Source of the DNA: an uncultured Muribaculaceae bacterium
Lineage (GTDB): Bacteria > Bacteroidota > Bacteroidia > Bacteroidales > Muribaculaceae
Assembly: GCA_910587185.1 (NCBI GenBank)
Contig: CAJULY010000001.1
Span: forward strand, 248,001 to 312,000
Direction of reading: 5' to 3'
DNA length: 64,000 bases
The notes beneath the pieces are model-generated. The model made no database searches, was not told where the DNA came from, and saw nothing but the letters and a program-made list of their open reading frames with translations. The translations under genes and the position numbers were made by a program. Of the stretch, positions 35,327 to 43,516 are shown piece after piece; the stretch's first letter is position 1, and each line of letters starts with the position of its first letter.

Positions 35327-35982
35327 AAGACAATATCGACCGGCTCCTCGATGCTCTGGAGCACCCTGAAAATTATAACGATACCGAAATTGAGCAGTTG
35401 CTTACAGACCCTGATGAACGCGAAGTCTATGAAATGCTGCGAAAGACGGCTGATATTTCCGCACCTGTCCCTGAGATAAATATCGACGAGGAATGGCGGC
35501 GCTTTGAGGCAAAGCAGCCCAAACGCAGACCCGTTATCCTCCGTTGGCTATCTTTTATGGCATCGCGCAACGCCGCAGCGGTTGTAACCGCACTTGTCGG
35601 CACCCTCGCTGTGGTGGCCGCCACTATCGGCGTGACCCATTATTTCAATGCCAATAAAGAAATGGCGCAGACAGAGCAAACCGAACCGCAGAAACAAACT
35701 GCCATAGCCGATTCCAAGGTCGCTCCGACTGATACCATTCCGGCTGAAACAACTCCGCTGCCCGAAACCATTGTATTCAAAGGAGAAAACCTTGAAAGAA
35801 TCCTTGCAGACATGGCAGGATATTACGGCGTGACGGTCAAGTTCAATCAAGATGCCGCCAAATCTCTACTGCTATATTTTGAATGGGATCAGTCTCTGCC
35901 ACTCAATGAGGTTGTAGAACAGCTAAACAACTTCGAGCAAATCAACATTACCCTAACAGACAAAGCATTGACCGTAAAATGA
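35323..35982 (+). CDS. Short FecR-like anti-sigma factor lacking the central FecR domain
   Basis: Single-pass protein of 219 residues. A cytoplasmic N-terminal region (about 1-80), which should hold the sigma factor, precedes one membrane helix (about 85-107), a short Gln/Thr/Pro linker, and a C-terminal DUF4974-type domain (about 150-219, FKGENLERILADMAGYYGVTVKF). The usual FecR beta-domain between helix and DUF4974 is missing; full Bacteroidetes FecR proteins are near 330 residues. It is coupled by ATGA overlaps to the sigma gene before and the receptor gene after, so the signalling role is well supported despite the shortening. Confidence 0.85.
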   Translation: MKDNIDRLLDALEHPENYNDTEIEQLLTDPDEREVYEMLRKTADISAPVPEINIDEEWRRFEAKQPKRRPVILRWLSFMASRNAAAVVTALVGTLAVVAATIGVTHYFNANKEMAQTEQTEPQKQTAIADSKVAPTDTIPAETTPLPETIVFKGENLERILADMAGYYGVTVKFNQDAAKSLLLYFEWDQSLPLNEVVEQLNNFEQINITLTDKALTVK

Positions 35983-38525
35983 AACGCCTTATTATTCTCT
36001 TTGCGGTGATGCTTTGTGCCGCTACCGGCTTTGCGCAGAAGTTCAGTTACCGCTTCAACCATACACCTCTCGCCGACGCGCTCGTGCAGATTGCAGGGCA
36101 GCATCCCGACATTCACATCAATTTCATTTACAACGAACTCGACAAATATCCGGTTACGGCAACCATACATACAAATGATGCTTACGATATGCTCAGACAG
36201 CTGATAGGGCTAAATCCGGTGTCGGTCATCAGTTCCGGCGACAGATACTATGTAGAGGCGTTGCAACACGGCAAGTTTAGCTACCGCGGCCGGGTCATCG
36301 ATGAGGAATACCAACCTGCTCCGGGAACTACAATATTGCTTCTTGCTTCCAAAGACTCAACAGTCATCACATACGGCGTGGCAGACAATGCCGGTCGCTT
36401 CACCATTCCTTGCGACAGCCGAAATGTTATCGCAAAATTAAGCTGCGTAGGCTACAAGACCACTTACCGCCATCTGACAGACTTCAACGTAGGAGACATA
36501 ATCCTTCCTATTGATGCCGTGGCCTTGCAGCAAGTCAATGTTGAAGGACAGTTAGCCTCCGCATATTCCGACCGCACTGTCTATCTGCCTTCACAGCGTC
36601 AGAAAAATGCCGCACAAAATGCCATTGATCTTCTTCGCCACATGGCTATTCCGCAGATAAAGATAAATCCGATTGATAATTCCGTCACCGACAATACCGG
36701 AGAGGGCGTTTCCTTGTTTTTCAATTATATGCCGGCCTCAAAAGAGGATATTGAAGGCTTGCGCACGGCAGATGTACGCAAGGTTGAATATATCGAATTT
36801 CCCACAGACCCAAGGTTCAGAGGAGCGCAGAGAGTTATCAATTTCATTATTCAGGAATACGAGTATGGCGGATATACGAAAGTTACAGCAGATGAAGATT
36901 TTCTTATTGGGCTGTCATCTAACACCAACATCTTCTCGAAGTTCGCTTATAAGAAAATGACCTATGACCTCTATGTGGCAGCCAATAATCTTAACAGCCA
37001 TCACAGCGGATATGATATCGACGGCAAGTATATGCTGAAGGATTCCGATGGAAAAGATTTTACTTTAAGCCGCAACGAGACCACCGATAACGCTCATTCA
37101 AAACAGAATCAATACCCTGTGACTTTCCGTGCTTCTTACAATACAGAAAAAGTTCAGATCAGCAATACCTTAGGATACAGTCATTCGGCTAACCCCATTC
37201 AGGAACAGAACGGCTCGCTGACATATTCTCCAGCGGTGGAACAAGACTATTTTTACAGCCGCAGCAATCCATCGCGCAGCAATTCTTTGAGCTATCAAGG
37301 AAATTATTTCTTTGTTTTGCCTAAGGATTATTCGGTTAATATCAATCCTCAATTTTCATATTCGCATAATAACAATTCGCTGACTTATACCACTTCCTCA
37401 ACGGAGCCAATTATCCGTGATGCCAGCGAAAATGCCTATTACTATCGAGTAAACGCCTACATTAATAAACGTTTTGCCCAAAAGCATACACTTATGCTGG
37501 GAATTAACACCGGCAATACAATCAACCGGCTGCAATACACGGGCAATGCTTCATATTCTGACCGTTTCAGCAATCCATTTGTGTCCGGACAGCTCTGTTA
37601 TCAGGCGCAAATACAGAAATTCAGCCTGTATGCAGATGCGGGAGTGTTATGGGAACGAACAAGTATCAACACTATTAAAAATGATGACGTATATCCCTAT
37701 GTCCATTTCAACATCCGCTATACGCCCAATAATAAAAACGCATTCTCGGCTTATTTCCAGTTTGCCAACAATACACCCGGAATTGACCAGAAGGCTTCAG
37801 ACCTGTTACAGGACAACGAAGTCATGTATATTACCGGCAATCCGTCACTTGACAATTCCCGTCATATTACTTTCAATGTGGCATACACATGGTTGCCGTC
37901 AAACGTATTCAACATGAGTGCATACGGAAGATATTTTGAGCTATTTGACCGTTTTATCACTGCATACGAACCATTTGACAATGGTCATGCCTTGTTGCGT
38001 ACTTACATCAATAACGGGAACTATGTACAAAGTGAAATCGGTATTGCTGCGATACTGAATCTGTTCAATAAGTCATTGCAATTATACGTCAGTCCCAATC
38101 AAAAATTCTACCGTTCTACCGGTGTGTTTGATAAAAGTTCCTATCCCTTTCAGATAACGGCACAGGCTACATATTATCTCAAACAATGGTATTTTCAGGC
38201 ATACTACCAATCGCATCAAAAAATGATGTTCACCGGTTCTCCCACAACATATAGGTCAAGGGATCTGTATGCTTTGTCTGCCGGATGGTCAAACTCTGAC
38301 TGGAACATAAGCCTGACGGCATACAATATCTTCAATTCCAATTGGGACACCTCAGACCGCTATATTCAGTCTCCATTATATACCGAACATCGAACAACCT
38401 ATGGCACAAATTCCCATGCAAGATTGAACCTTTCGGTGACATATACTTTCGGTTACGGAAAGAAGGTACAACGGGGAAACGAGGTCGGAGAACAATCCGG
38501 TGCAAGTTCAGCAATTATGAAATAA
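35979..38525 (+). CDS. TonB-dependent-receptor-like transducer with STN domain
   Basis: Outer-membrane protein of 848 residues. Signal peptide (MKRLIILFAVMLCAATGFAQ), STN domain (about 22-88, FNHTPLADALVQIAGQ), carboxypeptidase-regulatory-like domain (about 95-180, YRGRVIDEEYQPAPGTT), plug-like region (about 190-300) and barrel. The STN domain is the periplasmic signalling module that contacts FecR-type anti-sigma factors, so this is the probable input of the sigma / anti-sigma pair whose genes overlap it. There is no SusD gene. A DUF4377 lipoprotein follows 14 nt later and may be its surface partner. The ligand is unknown. Confidence 0.88.
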   Translation: MKRLIILFAVMLCAATGFAQKFSYRFNHTPLADALVQIAGQHPDIHINFIYNELDKYPVTATIHTNDAYDMLRQLIGLNPVSVISSGDRYYVEALQHGKFSYRGRVIDEEYQPAPGTTILLLASKDSTVITYGVADNAGRFTIPCDSRNVIAKLSCVGYKTTYRHLTDFNVGDIILPIDAVALQQVNVEGQLASAYSDRTVYLPSQRQKNAAQNAIDLLRHMAIPQIKINPIDNSVTDNTGEGVSLFFNYMPASKEDIEGLRTADVRKVEYIEFPTDPRFRGAQRVINFIIQEYEYGGYTKVTADEDFLIGLSSNTNIFSKFAYKKMTYDLYVAANNLNSHHSGYDIDGKYMLKDSDGKDFTLSRNETTDNAHSKQNQYPVTFRASYNTEKVQISNTLGYSHSANPIQEQNGSLTYSPAVEQDYFYSRSNPSRSNSLSYQGNYFFVLPKDYSVNINPQFSYSHNNNSLTYTTSSTEPIIRDASENAYYYRVNAYINKRFAQKHTLMLGINTGNTINRLQYTGNASYSDRFSNPFVSGQLCYQAQIQKFSLYADAGVLWERTSINTIKNDDVYPYVHFNIRYTPNNKNAFSAYFQFANNTPGIDQKASDLLQDNEVMYITGNPSLDNSRHITFNVAYTWLPSNVFNMSAYGRYFELFDRFITAYEPFDNGHALLRTYINNGNYVQSEIGIAAILNLFNKSLQLYVSPNQKFYRSTGVFDKSSYPFQITAQATYYLKQWYFQAYYQSHQKMMFTGSPTTYRSRDLYALSAGWSNSDWNISLTAYNIFNSNWDTSDRYIQSPLYTEHRTTYGTNSHARLNLSVTYTFGYGKKVQRGNEVGEQSGASSAIMK

Positions 38526-38539
38526 AATATCTCTAAAAT

Positions 38540-38962
38540 ATGAAACCCACCAAATTATTAGGAATCCTGATGGCGTTCCTCTGCTCAATCGCCATTGTCG
38601 GCTGCGACGATGACGAAAACCAGGGCAGGAAAATAACTGATTACAAAGAGTACACACTGACCATAGCATCAAGGATGCTTCCGGGAGTTGTTACATCGTG
38701 CGGCAACAGCACCCTCACTAATGTGTACGCAGTCAAGAACGAATCGCAGTCGGAGTGGCAACCTCTTGGCTACATCACAAAGTTTGACTACGAGCAGGGG
38801 TACGAATATCAAATCCGCATTAGTAAAACAAGTTATCTGGATTATAGGATGGGCGAACCTGCCTGGACTGAATACGAGCTGTTGGAGGTATTATCAAAAG
38901 AGCGTAAGGATTCAGAAGACCTACCCGAAGATTTTATCCCGGATTGGTTTGAGAATGAATAA
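38540..38962 (+). CDS. DUF4377 lipoprotein (short form)
   Basis: Lipoprotein of 140 residues with lipobox IVGCDDDE and one DUF4377 domain. It is a close paralogue of the N-terminal half of the lipoprotein at 33521; shared stretches include YKEYTLT, GYEYQIRIS, PAWTEYELLEV and DFIPDW. It stops where the longer protein goes on into its second domain, which looks like C-terminal truncation or loss of that domain. It begins 14 nt after the receptor gene, so it is probably the fourth gene of the sigma/receptor operon. Confidence 0.85.
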   Translation: MKPTKLLGILMAFLCSIAIVGCDDDENQGRKITDYKEYTLTIASRMLPGVVTSCGNSTLTNVYAVKNESQSEWQPLGYITKFDYEQGYEYQIRISKTSYLDYRMGEPAWTEYELLEVLSKERKDSEDLPEDFIPDWFENE

Positions 38963-39060
38963 AATCGTATCAAATCTCTCTTATGAGTAGCCGTATCATT
39001 AATCAGAGCCAGAATCAGCCAGGTCTGCAATCTTGAAATAATCTCAAATCAAATTAGATG

Positions 39061-39543
39061 AAGAATCTACTTCTGTTTTTACTTCCTCTCCTTGCACTTA
39101 CGTTCAGTGCTTGCGATGATGATGCTCCAGACTATCCTGATACCAAACTAATCAAAGGGCAATGGCAATTAGTTGAGGACGGAAGCAATGATAATCCGCT
39201 TATATACCGTTTTACTACTGGGGGCGAAAACACTTAGTCGTGGGGTGGACTCGTCACATATTACCTTTTGCCGGACGGAACAGCCGATTTCTATAAGAGA
39301 TACACATGGCACGTTTCAGATCCTGCGAATGAAGAAGACGGAAAACCGCGTCTTGAACTCACTTGGTATGACGCTCCCGACAGTGACAATTTATGGGATG
39401 CAACGGAATATTATATAGTCGTAAAACTGACACCGACGGAAATGTGGCTGAGGCCACACCAGAAAGGTGTCCCCGATGACATCAAGAAATTCATCCGGCG
39501 CAATGACCTTCCGATTCCCTCAATACAATTCCCCAACCCGTAA
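39061..39543 (+). pseudogene. Lipoprotein gene interrupted by one in-frame amber codon
   Basis: A continuous frame of 160 codons encodes a signal/lipobox leader (MKNLLLFLLPLLALTFSAC, then DDDAPDYPDT) and a lipocalin-like body (IKGQWQLVEDGSN, then TYYLLPDGTADFYKRYTWHV). The frame is broken only by TAG at codon 59 (39235-39237); codons on both sides read as one protein without any shift. The product would otherwise be a small surface lipoprotein similar in style to its DUF4377 neighbours. A recent nonsense mutation is the simplest reading; read-through or a sequencing error are the alternatives. Confidence 0.8.
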
Positions 39544-39646
39544 ACAGTTTTTTCATACAAACCTCCGGCCCTCGGCAATCGTTGCCGGGGGCTTGTCCGA
39601 TACCCATGCAAAAACAGACAGGCAACCTCGGCAGTGATGTTCGAGC

Positions 39647-39749
39647 GTCTGTCATGTGGGGCATATCCACTTGTGTATATCTGAATCCAGATGAACGACA
39701 GCTATCGATTTCAGATTGTGGGAACCGGTATTTTGTGTTATCTTTGCAT
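39647..39749 (+). promoter_or_regulatory. Promoter-bearing repeat, copy A (drives the LuxR gene)
   Basis: A 103-bp block about 88 percent identical to 42655-42757 by my count. It contains TTG (39716-39718), a 20-nt spacer and TATCTTTG (39739-39746), a full promoter 38 nt before the LuxR ATG. A G/C hairpin (CTCGGCAA / TTGCCGGG, near 39570-39592) precedes it and probably ends the upstream unit. Confidence 0.75.
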
Positions 39750-39784
39750 AACGGTATCCGATCCGATATTCCTATGTTTTGAGC

Positions 39785-40540
39785 ATGAACAGGACTGATG
39801 ATTTTTTCATACCCGACAACGAGATCAGGCTCCCGGAGGAGCTTGATTACAGTCGTGTGGATGAATTCATCCGCTCGGCGGAGGCGTTTTCACGCTCTTC
39901 CTATCAGAGTGTCTATATCATCGACTATTTCAGGCAGAACTTCCTCTATGTGTCACCCAATCCGATGTTTCTCTGCGGTCTGACACCGGAGCGCGTGAAG
40001 GAATCGGGCTATCGTTTCTATATTGAATTTGTTCCTGAGGATGAACACCCGTTGCTGCTTACGCTGAACAGAGCCGGCTTCGCCTTTTTCAATGATATTC
40101 CTGTCACGGAGCGCAAAGACTGGTATATCACCTACGACTTCCATCTTCTCAACAGCGGTCGAAAAATCCTCATCAACCACAAGCTGACACCACTCGCTCT
40201 TACATCCGACGGCCGGATATGGCTTGCGTTGTGTGTCGTATCGGCTGCCACGCACGCCGATGCCGGACATATCGAGATGCACCGTGTCGATTCTGCCGAA
40301 TATTTTGAATTCAGTACCGTTTCACGCAGATGGATAAAAAAGCAGATGCCCACCCTCACTGAGGGGGAAAAGTCAGTGCTGACACTCTCAATTCAGGGCT
40401 ACACCATGTCGGAAATAGCCGATAAAATCTGTCTCTCACCAGACACCATCAAGAAATACCGCAAGCGCATATTCGAGAAACTGGAAGTACGCAATATCAC
40501 CGAGGCAATAGCGGCAGCGACTAATAACAAGCTACTCTAA
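39785..40540 (+). CDS. PAS-like/LuxR-type transcriptional regulator
   Basis: DNA-binding regulator of 251 residues from the ATG of MNRTDDFFIPDNE. The N-terminal half (about 25-150; SVYIIDYFRQNFLYVSPNPMF) looks like a PAS sensor fold, and the C-terminal GerE/LuxR helix-turn-helix is clear at about 188-248 (LTEGEKSVLTLSIQGYTMSEIA, CLSPDTIKKYRKRIFEKL). There is no receiver domain, so it probably responds to a small ligand or redox state rather than phosphorylation. It is transcribed from repeat copy A. Targets could include other genes that carry the same repeat, but this is inference. Confidence 0.88.
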   Translation: MNRTDDFFIPDNEIRLPEELDYSRVDEFIRSAEAFSRSSYQSVYIIDYFRQNFLYVSPNPMFLCGLTPERVKESGYRFYIEFVPEDEHPLLLTLNRAGFAFFNDIPVTERKDWYITYDFHLLNSGRKILINHKLTPLALTSDGRIWLALCVVSAATHADAGHIEMHRVDSAEYFEFSTVSRRWIKKQMPTLTEGEKSVLTLSIQGYTMSEIADKICLSPDTIKKYRKRIFEKLEVRNITEAIAAATNNKLL

Positions 40541-40696
40541 ATTCTTGGAGAGATAGAATCTCGGAAAGTGCTTGACCTTTCGCCCTACAGCGATGTTTGA
40601 GGCTATCCGTGCGCAGATATGCGCTGCCGTTCTCAGCGCACCATCACTGTTTTTACCGGCGCTTATTGACTGAAGGGCTGTCTGCAACCAGTCGCA

Positions 40697-41065
40697 TCAC
40701 TCTACATTCCAGAAAGCGCAGTAGCCTGCCATATATTCTGCAGCCCACAAGCGCATATTGTCTTTACGCTGCAATTCGTTGTCATCGCCAGGCATTATTA
40801 CGATCGCTGCGGCTCCGTCCACAAAATCAAAAGGATATATTATAGGTATCATAAGCTCCTCCTTAATGCAGTAGCGCCCCTCGCCGACACACTCCGCGAC
40901 CATATCTGCAGATGCCAAGTCAGCCTGGGCTTGCAACGAGGAAACAATGGATATGGAGCTGAATCCGGACTTTATAAGTTCGGCATTTACGTTGTCTATG
41001 AAATCCGATGCGCCGATAACCATAATCCGGCAATCTGCGATAAGACGTTTTTCGTCGGTTGTCAT
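40697..41065 (-). CDS. Small Rossmann-like protein, possibly E1/ThiF-related
   Basis: Product of 122 residues. The start RLIADCRIMVIGASDFIDNVNAELIKSGF resembles the nucleotide-binding Rossmann segment of E1/ThiF/MoeB adenylyltransferases, but the glycine-rich loop is degenerate and the catalytic Cys and zinc motifs of that family are absent. The middle is hydrophobic (MIPIIYPFDFVDGAAAIVIM). I do not assign a function. It is divergent from the S41 peptidase across a 256-bp gap with a large inverted repeat, and a TAATTTTG element (41165-41172) lies about 100 nt upstream of its ATG. Confidence 0.6.
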   Translation of the reverse strand: MTTDEKRLIADCRIMVIGASDFIDNVNAELIKSGFSSISIVSSLQAQADLASADMVAECVGEGRYCIKEELMIPIIYPFDFVDGAAAIVIMPGDDNELQRKDNMRLWAAEYMAGYCAFWNVE

Positions 41066-41189
41066 ATTCGATAATTTTCACTGCGACCTTTAGCTCACAG
41101 AACGCATACGACACAATCAGGACAAAAGAGCGGGTATGCGAAGCCGAAGGCAAATTTAACTCTGCAAAATTACGGTTAACGAGCCGGTT

Positions 41190-41253
41190 GTGCCATACCC
41201 AAAAGTGTATGTTTTCACTCCCGGCCGCATTTGTACACTTTTGGGTATGGCAC
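41190..41253. repeat. 20-bp perfect inverted repeat in a divergent promoter region
   Basis: The 20-nt arm at 41190-41209 (starting GTGCCATACCC) is the exact reverse complement of 41234-41253, with a 24-nt spacer. The TTTTGGG in each arm lies the same 27 nt from a TAATTTT-type -7 element, one for the minus-strand gene (41165-41172) and one for the S41 gene (41271-41278). This suggests a two-sided operator; an element remnant is the alternative. Confidence 0.85.
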
Positions 41254-41321
41254 AGTGTTTTTTGAAGCAGTAATTTTACATCAGAAATAATTATATCCTT
41301 AAATGTATTGAAATAACAGGT

Positions 41322-42599
41322 ATGAAAACCAAAATCCTTTTGTCATTAGTTTTCGCGATGACATTGCAATGCTTTGCAAAAAACGACCTGCAGCCCTATC
41401 AAAAGGCCGCTATAGCCACTCGTTTTGCCTCGGAAGTAAAATACAATTTTGCCGGTTACGACAAATTCGCCCAGAATTACGACAGTATCTGCAGGGCCAT
41501 CCTCCCCTCCCTTATAGCCACGCAGTCCGACGAGGAGTTCAACAAGAAGCTGCAGCTTTTCGCGGGTATGCTTAAAGACGGCCACACATGTATTGTCACC
41601 AACGAGGATGTGACATTTGCTCCAATCAGTCAAAAGAGAATCGGCGATAGGGTTTTCGTCACCAAAGTCTATTCCGACGAATATACCCAAAAAGGAGTCA
41701 CGCGCGGAACTGAGCTGATTGCCATCGACGATATTCCCGTCATCGAATATGGCAAAAAATATGTTGTCCCCTACGTTCCGTCATCCACGCCCCAGTGGTC
41801 GGAGACCTACCCGTTCAGTTCCGTAGTTCTGACATTAGGCGGTCGAGGTGTGCCGGTCAAACTGACTTTCAGAAATGCCGACGGCAAAACAATCGATATT
41901 ACCGACAGCCGTCAATCACCTTGGAGCGCGGTCAGTCCTGACTTGTCGGTCAAGTTTGATTCTCTCCCCGGAAATATCGGTCTGCTGAGAATACCGAGTT
42001 TTATGTCGGACTATTTCGATCCTGAGGCTTTAGCCGAAATATATAAACAGAAGATTCTGCCGACCGACGGTCTTATAGTCGATATTCGGGACAACACCGG
42101 AGGCAACAGCAGCATGGGACAGTTTATCATGATGCTTCTTGCCACAGACATGATTCCTCAGGCCTCATGGGAGACTCCGGAATATGTTGCCGCGTTCGCT
42201 TCATGGGGACGCAAGATGCAACCCAGAATCGAGAGAAACGATTCAGTTCCGCCCTACTGTCTGGCTCTGCCGAATGAAATAACAAAATATGATAAGCCGA
42301 TCGTGCTGCTTGTCAACAGTTCCACATTCTCGGCAGCAGAGGATTTCACCGTTCTGTTCAGAAATGCCGGACGAGGCAAGATCATAGGCACTCCAACGGG
42401 GGGCAGCACCGGCAATCCGATATCAATAGATCTGGGATGGGGTTACTCAGGCAGAATCTGCACACGACATGAACGGCTTGCAGACGGGACAGAATTCATA
42501 GGCATCGGCATTCAGCCCGACATTGTGGTCGAAGAAACCGAGAGCGTGATCACAGGGAAGGACAATGTCATTGAAGAGGCGTTGAAACTTTTGAATTAA
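41322..42599 (+). CDS. Exported S41-family (C-terminal processing) serine peptidase
   Basis: Protease of 425 residues with a signal peptide (MKTKILLSLVFAMTLQCFA). An N-terminal helical region with AGMLKDGHTCI is followed by a PDZ-like part (about 105-190; GVTRGTELIAIDDIP) and the S41 catalytic domain with DIRDNTGGN (254-262) and the catalytic Ser in TFSAAEDF (S337, with E340). Relatives degrade or process envelope proteins. It is divergent from the small Rossmann-like gene across an inverted repeat and stands alone. The substrate is unknown. Confidence 0.9.
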   Translation: MKTKILLSLVFAMTLQCFAKNDLQPYQKAAIATRFASEVKYNFAGYDKFAQNYDSICRAILPSLIATQSDEEFNKKLQLFAGMLKDGHTCIVTNEDVTFAPISQKRIGDRVFVTKVYSDEYTQKGVTRGTELIAIDDIPVIEYGKKYVVPYVPSSTPQWSETYPFSSVVLTLGGRGVPVKLTFRNADGKTIDITDSRQSPWSAVSPDLSVKFDSLPGNIGLLRIPSFMSDYFDPEALAEIYKQKILPTDGLIVDIRDNTGGNSSMGQFIMMLLATDMIPQASWETPEYVAAFASWGRKMQPRIERNDSVPPYCLALPNEITKYDKPIVLLVNSSTFSAAEDFTVLFRNAGRGKIIGTPTGGSTGNPISIDLGWGYSGRICTRHERLADGTEFIGIGIQPDIVVEETESVITGKDNVIEEALKLLN

Positions 42600-42654
42600 A
42601 AACAGCTTAATCATATAAATAATCCCGGCAGCTTCGGCAGTTATTGCCGGAGCT

Positions 42655-42757
42655 GTCTGTCATGTCGGGCATATACACTTGTCTATATCTGAATTCAGAA
42701 GGATGAAAGCTATCGATTTCAGATTGCGGGAACCGGCATTTTGTGTCATCTTTACAT
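42655..42757 (+). repeat. Promoter-bearing repeat, copy B (decayed)
   Basis: Same 103-bp block as copy A. The -33 TTG (42724-42726) is kept, but the -7 element reads CATCTTTA instead of TATCTTTG, and no plus-strand gene follows (the next genes are on the minus strand). It looks like an orphaned, inactive copy. A hairpin (CTTCGGCA / TGCCGGAG) lies just before it, as in copy A. Confidence 0.75.
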
Positions 42758-42832
42758 GATGGGAGATGGCATAGAGGTTTGTGCTGTATAATTCCATTGG
42801 CGCCTGATATGAACAACGTTATCCGCATTTTG

Positions 42833-43516
42833 TCAGGTGCGGGCTACAAGCATATACCCGAAGCCGCGTTGATTTATAATTGAGATTGATGGGTCCTGGC
42901 GCAGCGCCCGGCGTAGCTTGTGTATATAACCATGAAGCGAATTGCGGTTGCTTGGTTCGTCACGCTGCCATACCGCAATCATCAGTTCCGATGCATCAAC
43001 GGTCTTTCCAATGTTGGTTACCAGTCGTTCAAGTATCTTAGACTCGAAGTGCGACAACTCCACACTTTGCCCCTCCAGTGAAAGCGTCTGGGTGGCAACA
43101 TTGAAAATATATCGACCGATAAAATATTTACTCTCTTCGGCTCGGTTGGTGATATGTCGGCGAAGGAGAGCCCTTATTCTCACTATCAGTTCGCGGAGTT
43201 CAAACGGTTTTTTGAGATAGTCGTTGGCCCCGATTGCAAACCCTTCCTCAACATCATCAATCGTGCTTTTGGCGGTTAGGAACAGCAGCGGAACAGTCGG
43301 TGACAATTTCCTTATCTCTTTAGCCATGGTAAAGCCATCCATTTTAGGCATCATGACATCAGCGATTACTATATCAGCAGTTATTGTCTTGAATTTCTCA
43401 AGCCCTTCCATGCCGTCAGCTGCCGTAATGACTTCATATCCCTGTCCGCGCAATGTATCGGCGACAATCAGAGTTAGATCTTCTTCATCCTCAACAAATA
43501 ATATTTTATCACCCAT
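42833..43516 (-). CDS. OmpR/PhoB-family response regulator
   Basis: Regulator of 227 residues from the ATG of MGDKILFVEDEEDL; the longer frame runs into the kinase gene. The receiver (1-120) has acidic pocket D10/E11, phospho-acceptor D53 (IADVMMPKMDG), LTAKS and the switch Lys in LKKPFELREL. The winged-helix DNA-binding domain (about 130-227; ILERLVTNIGKTVDAS and LRRALRQDPSISIINQRGFGYML) is complete. It overlaps the kinase by 8 nt, so they form one operon. A plausible binding site is the TAAG-repeat array upstream of the divergent receptor gene. Confidence 0.95.
   Translation of the reverse strand: MGDKILFVEDEEDLTLIVADTLRGQGYEVITAADGMEGLEKFKTITADIVIADVMMPKMDGFTMAKEIRKLSPTVPLLFLTAKSTIDDVEEGFAIGANDYLKKPFELRELIVRIRALLRRHITNRAEESKYFIGRYIFNVATQTLSLEGQSVELSHFESKILERLVTNIGKTVDASELMIAVWQRDEPSNRNSLHGYIHKLRRALRQDPSISIINQRGFGYMLVART

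Noticed and set aside
40597..40845. 82-codon plus-strand frame after the LuxR gene
   Set aside because: Overlaps the more protein-like minus-strand Rossmann frame and is rich in His/Arg/Ser as expected of a shadow.
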